Assembly (NCBI RefSeq): GCF_000827125.1 | Contig: NZ_CP010311.1 | Span: forward strand, 2,749,001-2,813,000 | DNA: 64,000 nucleotides | Direction: 5' to 3' | DNA from: Geoalkalibacter subterraneus | GTDB taxonomy: Bacteria > Desulfobacterota > Desulfuromonadia > Desulfuromonadales > Geoalkalibacteraceae | Part shown: positions 25,525 to 34,883 of the stretch, piece by piece | Layout: each line of letters opens with the position of its first letter | Numbering within the stretch: position 1 is the stretch's first letter | Notes under the pieces: model-generated | Databases searched by the model: none | What the model saw: the letters and a program-made list of their open reading frames with translations, nothing else | What the model was told of the DNA's origin: nothing | Made by a program: the position numbers and the translations under genes

Positions 25525-26754
25525 CTAAAAAAATTCGCCGAACCATTCCTTCATCCGTCTCACCACCTTGTCGAAGATATTTTCCTGACCGATGGTGAAA
25601 TTTCTGCTCTCCATGTTGCGGCAGCCGTACTTGACCAACCCGACTCCGGTGGCATAAACAGGTGAATTGACCACATCGGTCAGGCCACCAATGTCCCTGG
25701 GCACACCGCGCCGAACCGGCATGCCGAAGATCTGCTCGGCCAGTTCGGGCATACCCGGAAGAATCGAAGTTCCACCGGTGATGACCACTCCCGAGGCAAT
25801 CAGATCCTCGTACCCGCTTTTGATAATCTCCCGGTTGACCAGGGTGAAAATCTCTTCGACACGCGGCTCGAGAATTTCAGCGAGCAACTGACGCGACAGC
25901 ACGCGCGGTTCCCGCCCGCCCACGGAGGGCACTTCGATGCTTTCATCCTTGCCGACCTCGCTGGTCAGGCAGCAGCCGTAGGCATGCTTGATCTTTTCCG
26001 CTTCGCCCATGGGGGTGCGCAGGCCGACAGCAATGTCGTTGGTGAGGTGATTTCCGCCCAGCGACAAAACCGCAGTATGCTTGATGGCTCCGTCGATATA
26101 GATGGCGATGTCGGTGGTGCCGCCGCCGATATCGACCATCGCGACACCGAGTTCCTTCTCGTCGCTGGAAAGGACCGCTTCGGCAGAAGCCAACTGCTCC
26201 AGAACGATATCGGCAACATCGACCTGCGCCCGGTTGCAGCTCTTGATGATATTCTGCGCACTGGCAACGGCGCCGGTGACGATGTGCACCTTCGCCTCGA
26301 GCCGCACGCCGCTCATTCCCAGCGGCTCCTTGATCCCATCCTGGTCGTCGATGATGAATTCCTGCGGCAGGATGTGAATCACCTCGCGGTCCATGGGGAT
26401 GGCGACGGCCTTGGCGGCATCGATAACACGCCGCACATCCTCGCTGGTCACTTCACGATTTTTGATGGCGATCACCCCCTGGGAGTTGAATCCCTTGATA
26501 TGACCGCCCGCGATCCCGGCGAATACCGTTTTGATTTCGCAACCCGCCATCAGCTCCGCCTCCTGCAGCGCTTTGCGCACAGCAGATACGGTGCTCTCGA
26601 TATTGATCACCACTCCTTTGCGCAGCCCCTTTGAAGGGCTGGTGCCGATGCCGACAATGTCAAGACCTTCATCGGTCAGATTGCCGACAATGGCGCAAAT
26701 CTTTGTGGTTCCGATATCGAGTCCGACGACCAGGTTGTCTTTTCTGCTACTCAT
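25525..26754 (-). CDS. ftsA: Cell division protein FtsA
   Basis: FtsA is the actin-like ATPase that tethers FtsZ to the membrane. It shows VVGLDIGTTKICAIVG (phosphate-1), MVDIGGGTTDIAIY (phosphate-2) and VVITGGTSILPG (adenosine motif). The C-terminal WFGEFF resembles the amphipathic membrane-targeting helix. The ATG at 26754 (409 residues) has AAGGGGG upstream and gives the usual FtsA N-terminus; an upstream in-frame extension is not supported. Confidence 0.97.
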   Translation of the reverse strand: MSSRKDNLVVGLDIGTTKICAIVGNLTDEGLDIVGIGTSPSKGLRKGVVINIESTVSAVRKALQEAELMAGCEIKTVFAGIAGGHIKGFNSQGVIAIKNREVTSEDVRRVIDAAKAVAIPMDREVIHILPQEFIIDDQDGIKEPLGMSGVRLEAKVHIVTGAVASAQNIIKSCNRAQVDVADIVLEQLASAEAVLSSDEKELGVAMVDIGGGTTDIAIYIDGAIKHTAVLSLGGNHLTNDIAVGLRTPMGEAEKIKHAYGCCLTSEVGKDESIEVPSVGGREPRVLSRQLLAEILEPRVEEIFTLVNREIIKSGYEDLIASGVVITGGTSILPGMPELAEQIFGMPVRRGVPRDIGGLTDVVNSPVYATGVGLVKYGCRNMESRNFTIGQENIFDKVVRRMKEWFGEFF

Positions 26755-26875
26755 GGTTCCCCCTTGTTTGCCGATATTCGCCTGTGCGAAAAACTCTTGT
26801 CCCGCCTCTGTCAACGGAGACGCGCCTTTATGCCTCTTGAACACCACGCGACTCCGTGTTTTTTTCTTTCAAAAG

Positions 26876-27733
26876 TCAGCCGCCGACGTTTGCCGTGCCT
26901 GCATCCCTGCGAACAATAACCCGGTCGGGCACCTGCAGGTCGATATATTCAAGCACCGCCAGACGCGGTTCCAATTCCTTGTAGATACGTTCGAGCCGGT
27001 CCAGCTTTGCAGCGTAATCCCCTTCGCCCAGATGAACCGGGACGGCGCTGCGATAGGTGTAAAGCGCGATTCCCCGGCGGGCATCCAGATGGATTTCCGA
27101 CACCGCTTCGATATTGAAATGCCGCCTTTGTTCCAACTCCCCCAGCAGCGATATCGCCCGACGCAGCCGATCCTGCGCCTGCCGGGGGTTGTCGACCAGC
27201 TCATCACGCTCCATGCCGGTAATGACGGGATAGTCGAGGCAGTCGCGCCCGTCCAGCATTTTAAAGACCTCGCCCCCCTCGTCCACATAATAGAGGTAAC
27301 CCAGGTTGACGATTGCCCGCGGCTCGCGCTCGGCAACGCGGATGCGCACATCCTGGGGAAAGATCCGGTCGACCCGCGCCTGCCGCACCCAGGGGTTTTC
27401 CTCGATGCGTGCAGCGATCATCTCCAGATCCAGCTCAAAGATCCTGTCGCCAATCTTGATATCCGAAAGGGCGGCTATCTCCTCCTCACTGGTCCGTTGC
27501 GTGTTTTCAACCTGGACACGGGCGACCCGCATGAAATCAGAAGCGGCCAGCATGCGGGCGGCAACCACCGCGCCGCCGACAATAAAAGTGACACTAACAG
27601 CCGCGACCGCAACCCGTAAAGCCCGCTGCAGCAATCTGCGCCAGTCTCGGGGCTGCCGCTTGCGCTTGACCTTGTTGGGCTTGGTCTTGTTACGCTTAAG
27701 GCGCGGGTTGTCAGTGGCTTTGAAATCACGCAT
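26876..27733 (-). CDS. ftsQ: Cell division protein FtsQ
   Basis: This is a bitopic divisome protein of 285 residues. It has a very basic cytoplasmic tail (KRNKTKPNKVKRKRQPR), one membrane helix at about residues 40-62, a POTRA domain beginning with VARVQVENTQRTSEEEI, and the periplasmic FtsQ beta domain. It connects the early ring to FtsL and the FtsW/FtsI synthase. It lies between ddl and ftsA as in most dcw clusters. Confidence 0.93.
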   Translation of the reverse strand: MRDFKATDNPRLKRNKTKPNKVKRKRQPRDWRRLLQRALRVAVAAVSVTFIVGGAVVAARMLAASDFMRVARVQVENTQRTSEEEIAALSDIKIGDRIFELDLEMIAARIEENPWVRQARVDRIFPQDVRIRVAEREPRAIVNLGYLYYVDEGGEVFKMLDGRDCLDYPVITGMERDELVDNPRQAQDRLRRAISLLGELEQRRHFNIEAVSEIHLDARRGIALYTYRSAVPVHLGEGDYAAKLDRLERIYKELEPRLAVLEYIDLQVPDRVIVRRDAGTANVGG

Positions 27734-27765
27734 CCGGTTGTCTTTTCTTTCATTGCGCCCGGGTT

Positions 27766-28692
27766 TTATTTATCGAGCGCCGCTCCTTCAAGAATACGCT
27801 GTACCAACTCATCGAATGCAATCCCTGCCTCGGCCGCGGCCTTAGGAAGCAGGCTGGTCTCCGTCATTCCGGGGATCGCGTTGACTTCAAGGCAATAAAA
27901 ATCGTTTTCCCTGACCCGAAAATCGGCCCGCACCGCGCCGCGACACTCCAGTGCGTCGCATGCAGTGACTGCCGCATGTGCAATACGCCGGTAGAGGGCC
28001 GGTTCCAGCGGCGCAGGCAGCAGATACTCTGTGGAGCCGGCGACGTATTTGGCATTGAAATCGTAAAAACCGCCGCGAGGGACAACCTCGATGATCGGCA
28101 GAGCTTCTCCGTCAAGAACGCTGACCGTCACTTCCCGCCCAGGAATGTATTCTTCCACCAGTACCCGCGTATCAAATTTAAGCGCATCCTGCAGCCCCTT
28201 GTGCAGGGATTCCCGGTCATGGGCGATGGTCACTCCCAGCGTCGATCCCTCCCTGCAGGGCTTCACCACCAGGGGAAAATCAGTGCATTGGGTCATCAAC
28301 GGCTCCAGATCATCGCCCCTGCGGACAACTTTGAAATCCGGCGTCGGCACATCATGATAGACGAGGATTTTCTTGGTGGCGATTTTGTCCATGGTCAGGC
28401 TGCTGGACAAGACACCGCAACCGGTATAGGGAACCCCCATCATCTCCAGCAGCCCCTGAACGGTCCCGTCCTCACCGAATCGACCGTGTAGAGCGACAAA
28501 GGCCACGTCCGCCCCTGCGTCGTGAAGCTGTTGGGGGAGATCACGCCCGACATCGATGCCGCAGGCCTGATAACCGCTGCCCTGCAAAGCCTTGAGCACG
28601 GCCTTTCCCGTGCGCAGGGAGACTTCCCGCTCACCGGACCAGCCGCCCATAAGGACGGCGATCTGTTTGGATTTCAATTCCGCTCGCATCAT
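27766..28692 (-). CDS. ddl: D-alanine--D-alanine ligase
   Basis: Ddl joins two D-Ala residues with ATP to give the dipeptide MurF adds to the UDP-muramyl peptide. The 308-residue ATP-grasp protein has LMGGWSGEREVSLRTG, LHGRFGEDGTVQGLLE and the C-terminal RADFRVRENDFYCLEVNAIPGMT. It begins with two ATGs in a row; the first is used here. Only 84 bases separate it from murC, where murB is usually found in related genomes. Confidence 0.96.
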   Translation of the reverse strand: MMRAELKSKQIAVLMGGWSGEREVSLRTGKAVLKALQGSGYQACGIDVGRDLPQQLHDAGADVAFVALHGRFGEDGTVQGLLEMMGVPYTGCGVLSSSLTMDKIATKKILVYHDVPTPDFKVVRRGDDLEPLMTQCTDFPLVVKPCREGSTLGVTIAHDRESLHKGLQDALKFDTRVLVEEYIPGREVTVSVLDGEALPIIEVVPRGGFYDFNAKYVAGSTEYLLPAPLEPALYRRIAHAAVTACDALECRGAVRADFRVRENDFYCLEVNAIPGMTETSLLPKAAAEAGIAFDELVQRILEGAALDK

Positions 28693-28776
28693 AATTTAAT
28701 TCCATACCGGACCGGCGTGCGACATTTTCTGTCAATACCTGCCTGTATCTCTGTTGCATATCAGAACAAACGAAAT

Positions 28777-30156
28777 TCAGGCCCTTCGTTCCCGCCACAG
28801 GCGGATCAGATCCTCACCGGCCTGCCAGACATTGCCGGCCCCCAGGGTGATCACCATATCACCGTCACTCAATCGCGGCAGCAGGCAGGAGGCAATGGCA
28901 TGGCGATCGGCTACATACGAGGCTTTTTTATGTCCATGCGTCCTCAAACTCTCAACCAGTGCCGCACTGTTGACCCCTTCAATCGGCTCCTCTCCGGCGG
29001 CGTAGATGTCTGTGACGATCACTTCATCCGCCTGGTAGAATGCCGTGACGAATTCATCGAACAGGGCTTCGGTACGCGAATAGCGATGGGGCTGAAAAAC
29101 CGCCACAATCCGCCTGTTCCAACCGGAGCGGGCGGCCGCCAGGGTGGCCTTGATCTCCACCGGATGATGCCCGTAATCGTCGACGACCATCAGCTGATCG
29201 TCCGTGTACTTGATCTGGAAGCGGCGCTGGACCCCGCCGAAATCCCTGAACCCCTCAACGAGCACCTCGAACGGCACGCCGAGTTCCACGGCAACCGCCA
29301 GAGCGGCAAGCGCGTTGAGCACATTGTGACGACCGGGCATACGGAACGAGATCTCGCCCAACGTTTCACCCTGATAACAGACCGTGAAATAGGTCCGATC
29401 ACCCTCGTGCCGGATCTTGTCGGCGCTCAGATCCGCCTGTCCCGCCAGGCCATAGGTGATGAAACGCTTCTTGACCCTGGGAATGATCGCCTGTACCTCC
29501 GGGTCGTCCAGACAGAGAACCGCCAGTCCGTAAAAGGGCACCTTGTTGATAAAATCAACGAAAGTATCCTTGATTTCCTCGATATCGCTGTAAAAATCGA
29601 GATGGTCTTCATCGATGTTGGTGACCACCGCGATCGTGGGCGAGAGCAGCATGAAGGATCCGTCCGACTCGTCCGCCTCCGCCACCAGGAACTTGCCCTG
29701 CCCAAGCTTGGCATTGGAACCGAGGGAATCGAGGCGTCCGCCGATGACCGAGGTCGGATCGATGCCGCCATGGTACAAAAGGGTCGCCACCATGCTGGTT
29801 GTGGTTGTTTTACCATGGGTTCCAGCCACCGCGATGCCGTATTTCATGCGCATCAATTCAGCCAGCATTTCGGCGCGCGGGATCACGGGGATCAAGCGCT
29901 TGTGCGCCTCGGACACCTCGGGGTTGGATTCCTTGACCGCAGTGGAGGTCACCACCACGTCGACGCCGATTACATTCTCCGGCCGATGGCCGATGGCAAT
30001 CTCTCCACCCAGATTGGCCAGACGCAGCGTCGTCTCGCTCTCCTGCAGATCGGAGCCGGACACCTGGTAGCCGAGGTTGAGCAGGACCTCGGCAATGCCG
30101 CTCATGCCGATGCCGCCGATGCCGACAAAATGAATTTTACGGATTTTCCCGTACAT
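28777..30156 (-). CDS. murC: UDP-N-acetylmuramate--L-alanine ligase
   Basis: MurC adds the first amino acid, L-Ala, to UDP-MurNAc. The 459-residue Mur ligase has an N-terminal Rossmann domain ([16 protein letters not shown]), the ATP loop [12 protein letters not shown] and the C-terminal [16 protein letters not shown] precedes the ATG. It lies 90 bases after murG. Confidence 0.97.
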   Translation of the reverse strand: MYGKIRKIHFVGIGGIGMSGIAEVLLNLGYQVSGSDLQESETTLRLANLGGEIAIGHRPENVIGVDVVVTSTAVKESNPEVSEAHKRLIPVIPRAEMLAELMRMKYGIAVAGTHGKTTTTSMVATLLYHGGIDPTSVIGGRLDSLGSNAKLGQGKFLVAEADESDGSFMLLSPTIAVVTNIDEDHLDFYSDIEEIKDTFVDFINKVPFYGLAVLCLDDPEVQAIIPRVKKRFITYGLAGQADLSADKIRHEGDRTYFTVCYQGETLGEISFRMPGRHNVLNALAALAVAVELGVPFEVLVEGFRDFGGVQRRFQIKYTDDQLMVVDDYGHHPVEIKATLAAARSGWNRRIVAVFQPHRYSRTEALFDEFVTAFYQADEVIVTDIYAAGEEPIEGVNSAALVESLRTHGHKKASYVADRHAIASCLLPRLSDGDMVITLGAGNVWQAGEDLIRLWRERRA

Positions 30157-30246
30157 GGTCTCTCCACCGATCGCCTGCGGCGATCCTTCCTCGCGTTCCA
30201 GGGAACAGGCTGTTGCCTCTTAAGTCGAGTTGTCTATCCACCGCGT

Positions 30247-31323
30247 TCATTTTTTTCGCGCGACCTGGCGGCACTGCTGCAAAAGAACCTCCGCCGCATC
30301 GCGCCGCCCCAGGGCATGGGCCGACCGGGCCATCGATGTCAGCAGCTCCCGGTCGGGAAGAAGCTCACGCAGCAACTGCCCGAGCCGCTGCGGTGTCAGC
30401 TCGCTCTGCGGCAACAGAAGCGCCGCACCCCGTTCGGCCAACGCCCGCGCGTTATCGGTCTGATGATCCCCGGCGGCGTAGGGATAGGGCACCAGGATGG
30501 CCGCACGTCCGCAGGCGGTCAGCTCGGCCAGGGTCGTCGCCCCGGCGCGGCACAGGATAAGGTGAGCTTCGCGATAGGCTGCAGCCATGTCTTCGATAAA
30601 AGAAACGACGCCTCCATCGTCCCACCCGACCGCGCGATAACCGGCGCGCACCCTCTCAAGATCCTCATCTCCGGTCTGATGCAGAAGGCGGATCCTGCCG
30701 CGCATGCTTTCCAGTTCCGGCAAAGTGTCAAGTACGGCGTCGTTAATGGCGCGAGCGCCCCGCGATCCCCCAAAGATCAGCAGTGTCGGCATCCCGTCGC
30801 CGAGGGCATGGGAATGAACAAGAGCCGTGCGCACCGGGTTCCCTGTCACGACCGTCGGCACTCGCTTGAAGGCCTCGGCCGTATCCTCAAAGGACAGGCA
30901 GACGCGGTCGACCCAGGGCGCCAGGATGCGGTTGGTCAGCCCGGGACGCGCGTTCTGTTCGTGAATCAAGGCAGGGTACCGCAGCAGACGGGCGGCAGCA
31001 AGCACCGGGCCGGCGGCATAGCCACCCACTCCCACCACCACATCCGGATTAAATTCCCGCACTACGGCGCGGGATTGAGCAAGACTTCGGATCAGTCTTG
31101 GCAGCAGGGCAAGCTTTGCCCCCAGACCCTTGCCGACAAAGCCGGAGATATCAATGGTGCGCAGTGGAAAACCTAACCTTGGCAGAATTCTGCTCTCGAT
31201 TCCCTGGCGCGTGCCGACAAAAAGCACTTCTGCTTCGGGCTGTTCGCGCAGAAGCTGCTCCGCCAAAGCAACCGCCGGGAAGAGATGACCGCCTGTTCCG
31301 CCACCGGCTAAAAGCATTTTCAT
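30247..31323 (-). CDS. murG: MurG, lipid II synthase (GlcNAc transferase)
   Basis: MurG transfers GlcNAc from UDP-GlcNAc to lipid I to form lipid II on the inner face of the membrane. The 358-residue GT28 protein has the glycine-rich GGTGGHLFPAVALAE, the second G-loop GGSRGARAIND and the acceptor-site region CRAGATTLAEL. Its ATG overlaps the ftsW stop by four bases. Confidence 0.97.
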   Translation of the reverse strand: MKMLLAGGGTGGHLFPAVALAEQLLREQPEAEVLFVGTRQGIESRILPRLGFPLRTIDISGFVGKGLGAKLALLPRLIRSLAQSRAVVREFNPDVVVGVGGYAAGPVLAAARLLRYPALIHEQNARPGLTNRILAPWVDRVCLSFEDTAEAFKRVPTVVTGNPVRTALVHSHALGDGMPTLLIFGGSRGARAINDAVLDTLPELESMRGRIRLLHQTGDEDLERVRAGYRAVGWDDGGVVSFIEDMAAAYREAHLILCRAGATTLAELTACGRAAILVPYPYAAGDHQTDNARALAERGAALLLPQSELTPQRLGQLLRELLPDRELLTSMARSAHALGRRDAAEVLLQQCRQVARKK

Positions 31324-32426
31324 GGGCTCCCCTCCCGATTCCGGCTGGTGATGTTGAGCAGAATTCCGACGGCAAACAGGGTTGTCAACAGGCTGGTCCC
31401 TCCATAGGAGAGGAAAGGCAGCGCCAGCCCCTTGGTGGGCAGCAGTCCCATGACCACTCCCATATTGACAAAGGCTTCCATGCCGATCAGAAACGTCAGT
31501 CCGAAGGCCAGATGTCGGCCGTAATCATCCTGATGCTGCACCGCGGCCCGCAATCCACGCAGGCAGAAAACCAGGAACATGGCGGCGATAATTATGATGC
31601 CGGCAAACCCAAGCTCCTCGCCGATGACCGACAGGATAAAATCGGTATGTGCTTCAGGCAGATAGAAGAGTTTCTGCCGCCCTTCGCCCAGACCCTGTCC
31701 AAAAGTACCGCCCATGCCGAAAGCCGTCCAGCTCTGGATAATCTGAAATCCCGTATTGTAGGGATCTTCCCATGGATCGAGAAACGCCATAATCCGGCGG
31801 CGCCGGTAGTCGACCTGCATGATAGCGACATAGAGCACCGGAAGGGCCAGAAGCCCGACCGAGATCAGGTAGCTCAAACGGGCGCCGGCCACCATCAGCA
31901 TCGCCATCGCCACACCGGCAATGACCATGGCGCTGCCCAGATCCGGCTGTCCGAGCAGCAGCCCAAGCACCACACCCAATACCACCATATAGGGCAGAAA
32001 GCCGAGCTTGAAACTTTTGACCTTATCCTTCTTGCGCGTCAACGAATGCGCCAGGTAAAGCACCATGGCGATTTTCGCGACCTCAGCCGGCTGCAGTGAA
32101 AAACCGGGCAGCCGCAACCAGCGTGAAGCGCCACCGACCTGAGTGCCGACGCCCGGGATCAAAACCAAAGCCAGCAGCACCGCGGCCGACAGCATCGCCG
32201 GTACCGTCAGGCGACGCCAGAAGTGATAGTCGATGCGCATGCAGGCGGCCATCACCAGGAAACCGGCAACCGCAAAAATCCCCTGGCGCTTCAGAAAGTA
32301 AAATCCGTCGCTGAAACGCTGCGAGGCCATGATAGCCGAGGCGGAATAGACCATGACGACGCCCAGGCAAGTCAGAACCACTGCCAGCAGCAGAATCGTC
32401 GTATCATATTCACGCCGCACCATCAT
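31320..32426 (-). CDS. ftsW: SEDS-family peptidoglycan polymerase FtsW
   Basis: FtsW is the divisome glycosyltransferase that works with FtsI. The 368-residue protein has about ten membrane helices and the SEDS motif near the C-terminus (LPFLSYGGTSLL). A TTG-ATG-ATG run gives three possible starts; I use the ATG at 32426, whose A is the last base of the murD stop (TGATG), so the two genes are translationally coupled. Confidence 0.95.
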   Translation of the reverse strand: MMVRREYDTTILLLAVVLTCLGVVMVYSASAIMASQRFSDGFYFLKRQGIFAVAGFLVMAACMRIDYHFWRRLTVPAMLSAAVLLALVLIPGVGTQVGGASRWLRLPGFSLQPAEVAKIAMVLYLAHSLTRKKDKVKSFKLGFLPYMVVLGVVLGLLLGQPDLGSAMVIAGVAMAMLMVAGARLSYLISVGLLALPVLYVAIMQVDYRRRRIMAFLDPWEDPYNTGFQIIQSWTAFGMGGTFGQGLGEGRQKLFYLPEAHTDFILSVIGEELGFAGIIIIAAMFLVFCLRGLRAAVQHQDDYGRHLAFGLTFLIGMEAFVNMGVVMGLLPTKGLALPFLSYGGTSLLTTLFAVGILLNITSRNREGSP

Positions 32427-33793
32427 CAACCGATATCCCTTCGTTGAGGTTCCGGCAACTGCCGCACCAGAGAAGCGAATTGATCGCCCCGGTCCTCAAA
32501 ATCACGAAACATATCAAAGCTTGAACAAGCGGGCGACAGCAACACAGTCGTCCCTGCGGTAGCAAGGCGATGGGCTGTTTGCACGGCCTCGGCCAGATCG
32601 GCGGCGCGCTCAATGCGCGTCGTTCCCGCAAGGTCCTGCTCCATGCGCGCAGCAGCTTCACCGATCAGAATCAGGCAGGCAACTTTCCCAGCCACCAGGT
32701 CCCGCAAGGGTCCATAGTCGCCCCCTTTATCCTTGCCGCCGGCAATGAGTATGATCGGAGCCGCCGGCCCCTCCAGGCTTTTGACGACACTGCCGACATT
32801 GGTCGCCTTTGAGTCGTCATACCAGCTTACGCCGTCGAGAGTGCGCACGTGGGTCATGCGGTGCGGCAGGCCTGTAAACCTGCAGACGGCCTCCCACGCA
32901 GTTTCAGCGGGGCAGCCTTCAAGCAGTGGCGGGATCAGGGCGGCCATGACATTTTCAATGTTGTGGATTCCAGCCAGCTTCAACTCTGCTGCGGGAAAGC
33001 GTTTCTCGCTCCCGTCATGGCGCCAGACGATGTCGCGTCCGTCAAATCCCATGCCTTCCTCAAGCACCTGCCGGGAAGAAAACTGGATCCGGCGCGCACG
33101 CCCCTGGTGGGCAATCTTCTGGACCAGAGAGTCTTCAGAGTTGAGGATCGCCCAGTCGTTTTCCGTCTGCGCCGCGAATATCCGGGCCTTGGCCGCCATG
33201 TAATCTTCCATGGCGTCATAGCGATCCAGATGATCCTCGCTGATATTGAGCAGCAGAGCATGACGGGGACGAAAAGTCTGTACGGCTTCGAGCTGAAAAC
33301 TTGAAATTTCAGCGATGATCCAGTCCCAGTCGTGTTCACGTTCAGCTTCGATCAGGGGCTGGCCCAGATTCCCGCCGACAAATGTCTTGGAGCCGCACTT
33401 TTCGAAAATCCTGCCGATCAGGGTGGTGACCGTCGACTTGCCGTTGGTTCCCGTGATTGCCACCAGGGGCGCATTAAGAACACGGGCTGCAACCTCTATT
33501 TCTCCCCATACCGGCACTCCCGCCTCAATCGCGGCGGATATAGCGGGCTGGGTCAGCGACACGCCGGGGCTGACCACGATCAGGTCGGCATTTTTGAATT
33601 TGGCCGGGTCATGTCCCCCAAGATCGAGGGTCACTCCGGCCCGCCGCATGATCTCCACCTGGGGGATGCGGGTCTCGTCCCTGCGGTCGGAGAGGGTCAC
33701 ACGGGCTCCCTGGCGCAGGAAAAACCCCAGCAGCGCCAGCCCCGTTTTGCCCCCCCCCACGATCAGGACATTTTTTCCCCCGAATTGCTTCAC
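32426..33793 (-). CDS. murD: UDP-N-acetylmuramoyl-L-alanine--D-glutamate ligase
   Basis: MurD adds D-Glu to UDP-MurNAc-L-Ala. The 455-residue Mur ligase has the ATP loop GTNGKSTVTTLI, the central LLNISEDHLDRYD and the C-terminal WYDDSKATN. It starts with GTG after a GAGGTAGG Shine-Dalgarno, four bases past the mraY stop. Confidence 0.97.
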   Translation of the reverse strand: MKQFGGKNVLIVGGGKTGLALLGFFLRQGARVTLSDRRDETRIPQVEIMRRAGVTLDLGGHDPAKFKNADLIVVSPGVSLTQPAISAAIEAGVPVWGEIEVAARVLNAPLVAITGTNGKSTVTTLIGRIFEKCGSKTFVGGNLGQPLIEAEREHDWDWIIAEISSFQLEAVQTFRPRHALLLNISEDHLDRYDAMEDYMAAKARIFAAQTENDWAILNSEDSLVQKIAHQGRARRIQFSSRQVLEEGMGFDGRDIVWRHDGSEKRFPAAELKLAGIHNIENVMAALIPPLLEGCPAETAWEAVCRFTGLPHRMTHVRTLDGVSWYDDSKATNVGSVVKSLEGPAAPIILIAGGKDKGGDYGPLRDLVAGKVACLILIGEAAARMEQDLAGTTRIERAADLAEAVQTAHRLATAGTTVLLSPACSSFDMFRDFEDRGDQFASLVRQLPEPQRRDIG

Positions 33794-33797
33794 GTAC

Positions 33798-34874
33798 CTA
33801 CCTCAACTTCAGTGTCGAAAGCCCGACCAGGGCAAGGATAATGGCGATAATCCAGAACCTGACGATGATCTTGGGCTCAGGCCATCCCTTAAGTTCAAAA
33901 TGATGGTGCAGGGGCGCCATCTTGAAAATCCGCTTGCCGTACAACCGGAAGGAAGTCACCTGGAAAATGACCGACAGGGCTTCCATCACGAAGATGCCGC
34001 CAACGATGACCAGTACGATCTCCTGCTTGGTCACCACGGCGATCGTCCCCAGGGCCCCGCCAAGAGCCAGGCTACCCACATCGCCCATGAATACCTGGGC
34101 CGGGTAACTGTTGAACCAGAGGAATCCAAGCCCGGCGCCCACCATTGCGCCGCAGAGGATGGCGAGTTCCCCGGCCCCCGGCACGCTGTTGATCTGCAGA
34201 TATGCCGAAAGACGCGCGTTGCCGGCCAGGTAGGCGAACAGCAGATAAGTGGCGGAGGCGATGATGACAGGGCCGATTGCCAAGCCATCCAGCCCATCCG
34301 TCAGGTTGACCGCGTTTCCGGACCCGACCACCACCAGCAGCACAAAAGGGATATAGAACCACCCCAGGTCCGGCCGTACATTTTTAAAGAACGGCACCCC
34401 CAGGGTCGTTTGAAAATCCGGGTGAAAATAGAGCATGGTTCCTGCCGCCAGCGAAATAAGCAGGAGCCAGAACATTTTCTGCCGGGCCGACAGACCGTCG
34501 CTGCTGCGGCGCTTGACCTTGAGCAGATCGTCGGTAAAGCCGACGACGCCGAAACCGACCGTCACCAGCAGGGTGACCCAGACATAAAAATTGGTCAGAT
34601 CGGCCCACAGCAGGGTCGGCAGCACGATGGCGCACAGAATCAGGGTTCCCCCCATGGTGGGGGTGCCCTCCTTTTTAAAATGGGACTCGGGTCCGACTTT
34701 GCGGATCGATTGGCCGATCTGCAGAGCGGAGAGCTTGTTGATCAGCCAGGGACCGATAATAAAGGAGATCACCAATGCCGTGATAGTGGCATAGATGGTG
34801 CGGAACGTGATGAAGCGAAACACGTAGAACGCACTGTATTCCGTATGAAGCGGATAAAGAAGATGATAAAGCAT
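33798..34874 (-). CDS. mraY: Phospho-N-acetylmuramoyl-pentapeptide transferase
   Basis: MraY makes lipid I by moving phospho-MurNAc-pentapeptide onto undecaprenyl phosphate. The 358-residue, roughly ten-helix protein has the family sequences [32 protein letters not shown] and the cytoplasmic [15 protein letters not shown] lies before the ATG. Confidence 0.97.
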   Translation of the reverse strand: MLYHLLYPLHTEYSAFYVFRFITFRTIYATITALVISFIIGPWLINKLSALQIGQSIRKVGPESHFKKEGTPTMGGTLILCAIVLPTLLWADLTNFYVWVTLLVTVGFGVVGFTDDLLKVKRRSSDGLSARQKMFWLLLISLAAGTMLYFHPDFQTTLGVPFFKNVRPDLGWFYIPFVLLVVVGSGNAVNLTDGLDGLAIGPVIIASATYLLFAYLAGNARLSAYLQINSVPGAGELAILCGAMVGAGLGFLWFNSYPAQVFMGDVGSLALGGALGTIAVVTKQEIVLVIVGGIFVMEALSVIFQVTSFRLYGKRIFKMAPLHHHFELKGWPEPKIIVRFWIIAIILALVGLSTLKLR

Positions 34875-34883
34875 CGGCGTCCC

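Noticed and set aside
28522-31176. 884-codon open frame on the plus strand
   Set aside because: It is antisense to ddl, murC and murG, lacks recognisable domains, is rich in His/Gln/Arg as expected from the complement of GC-rich codons, and the minus-strand genes are certain.
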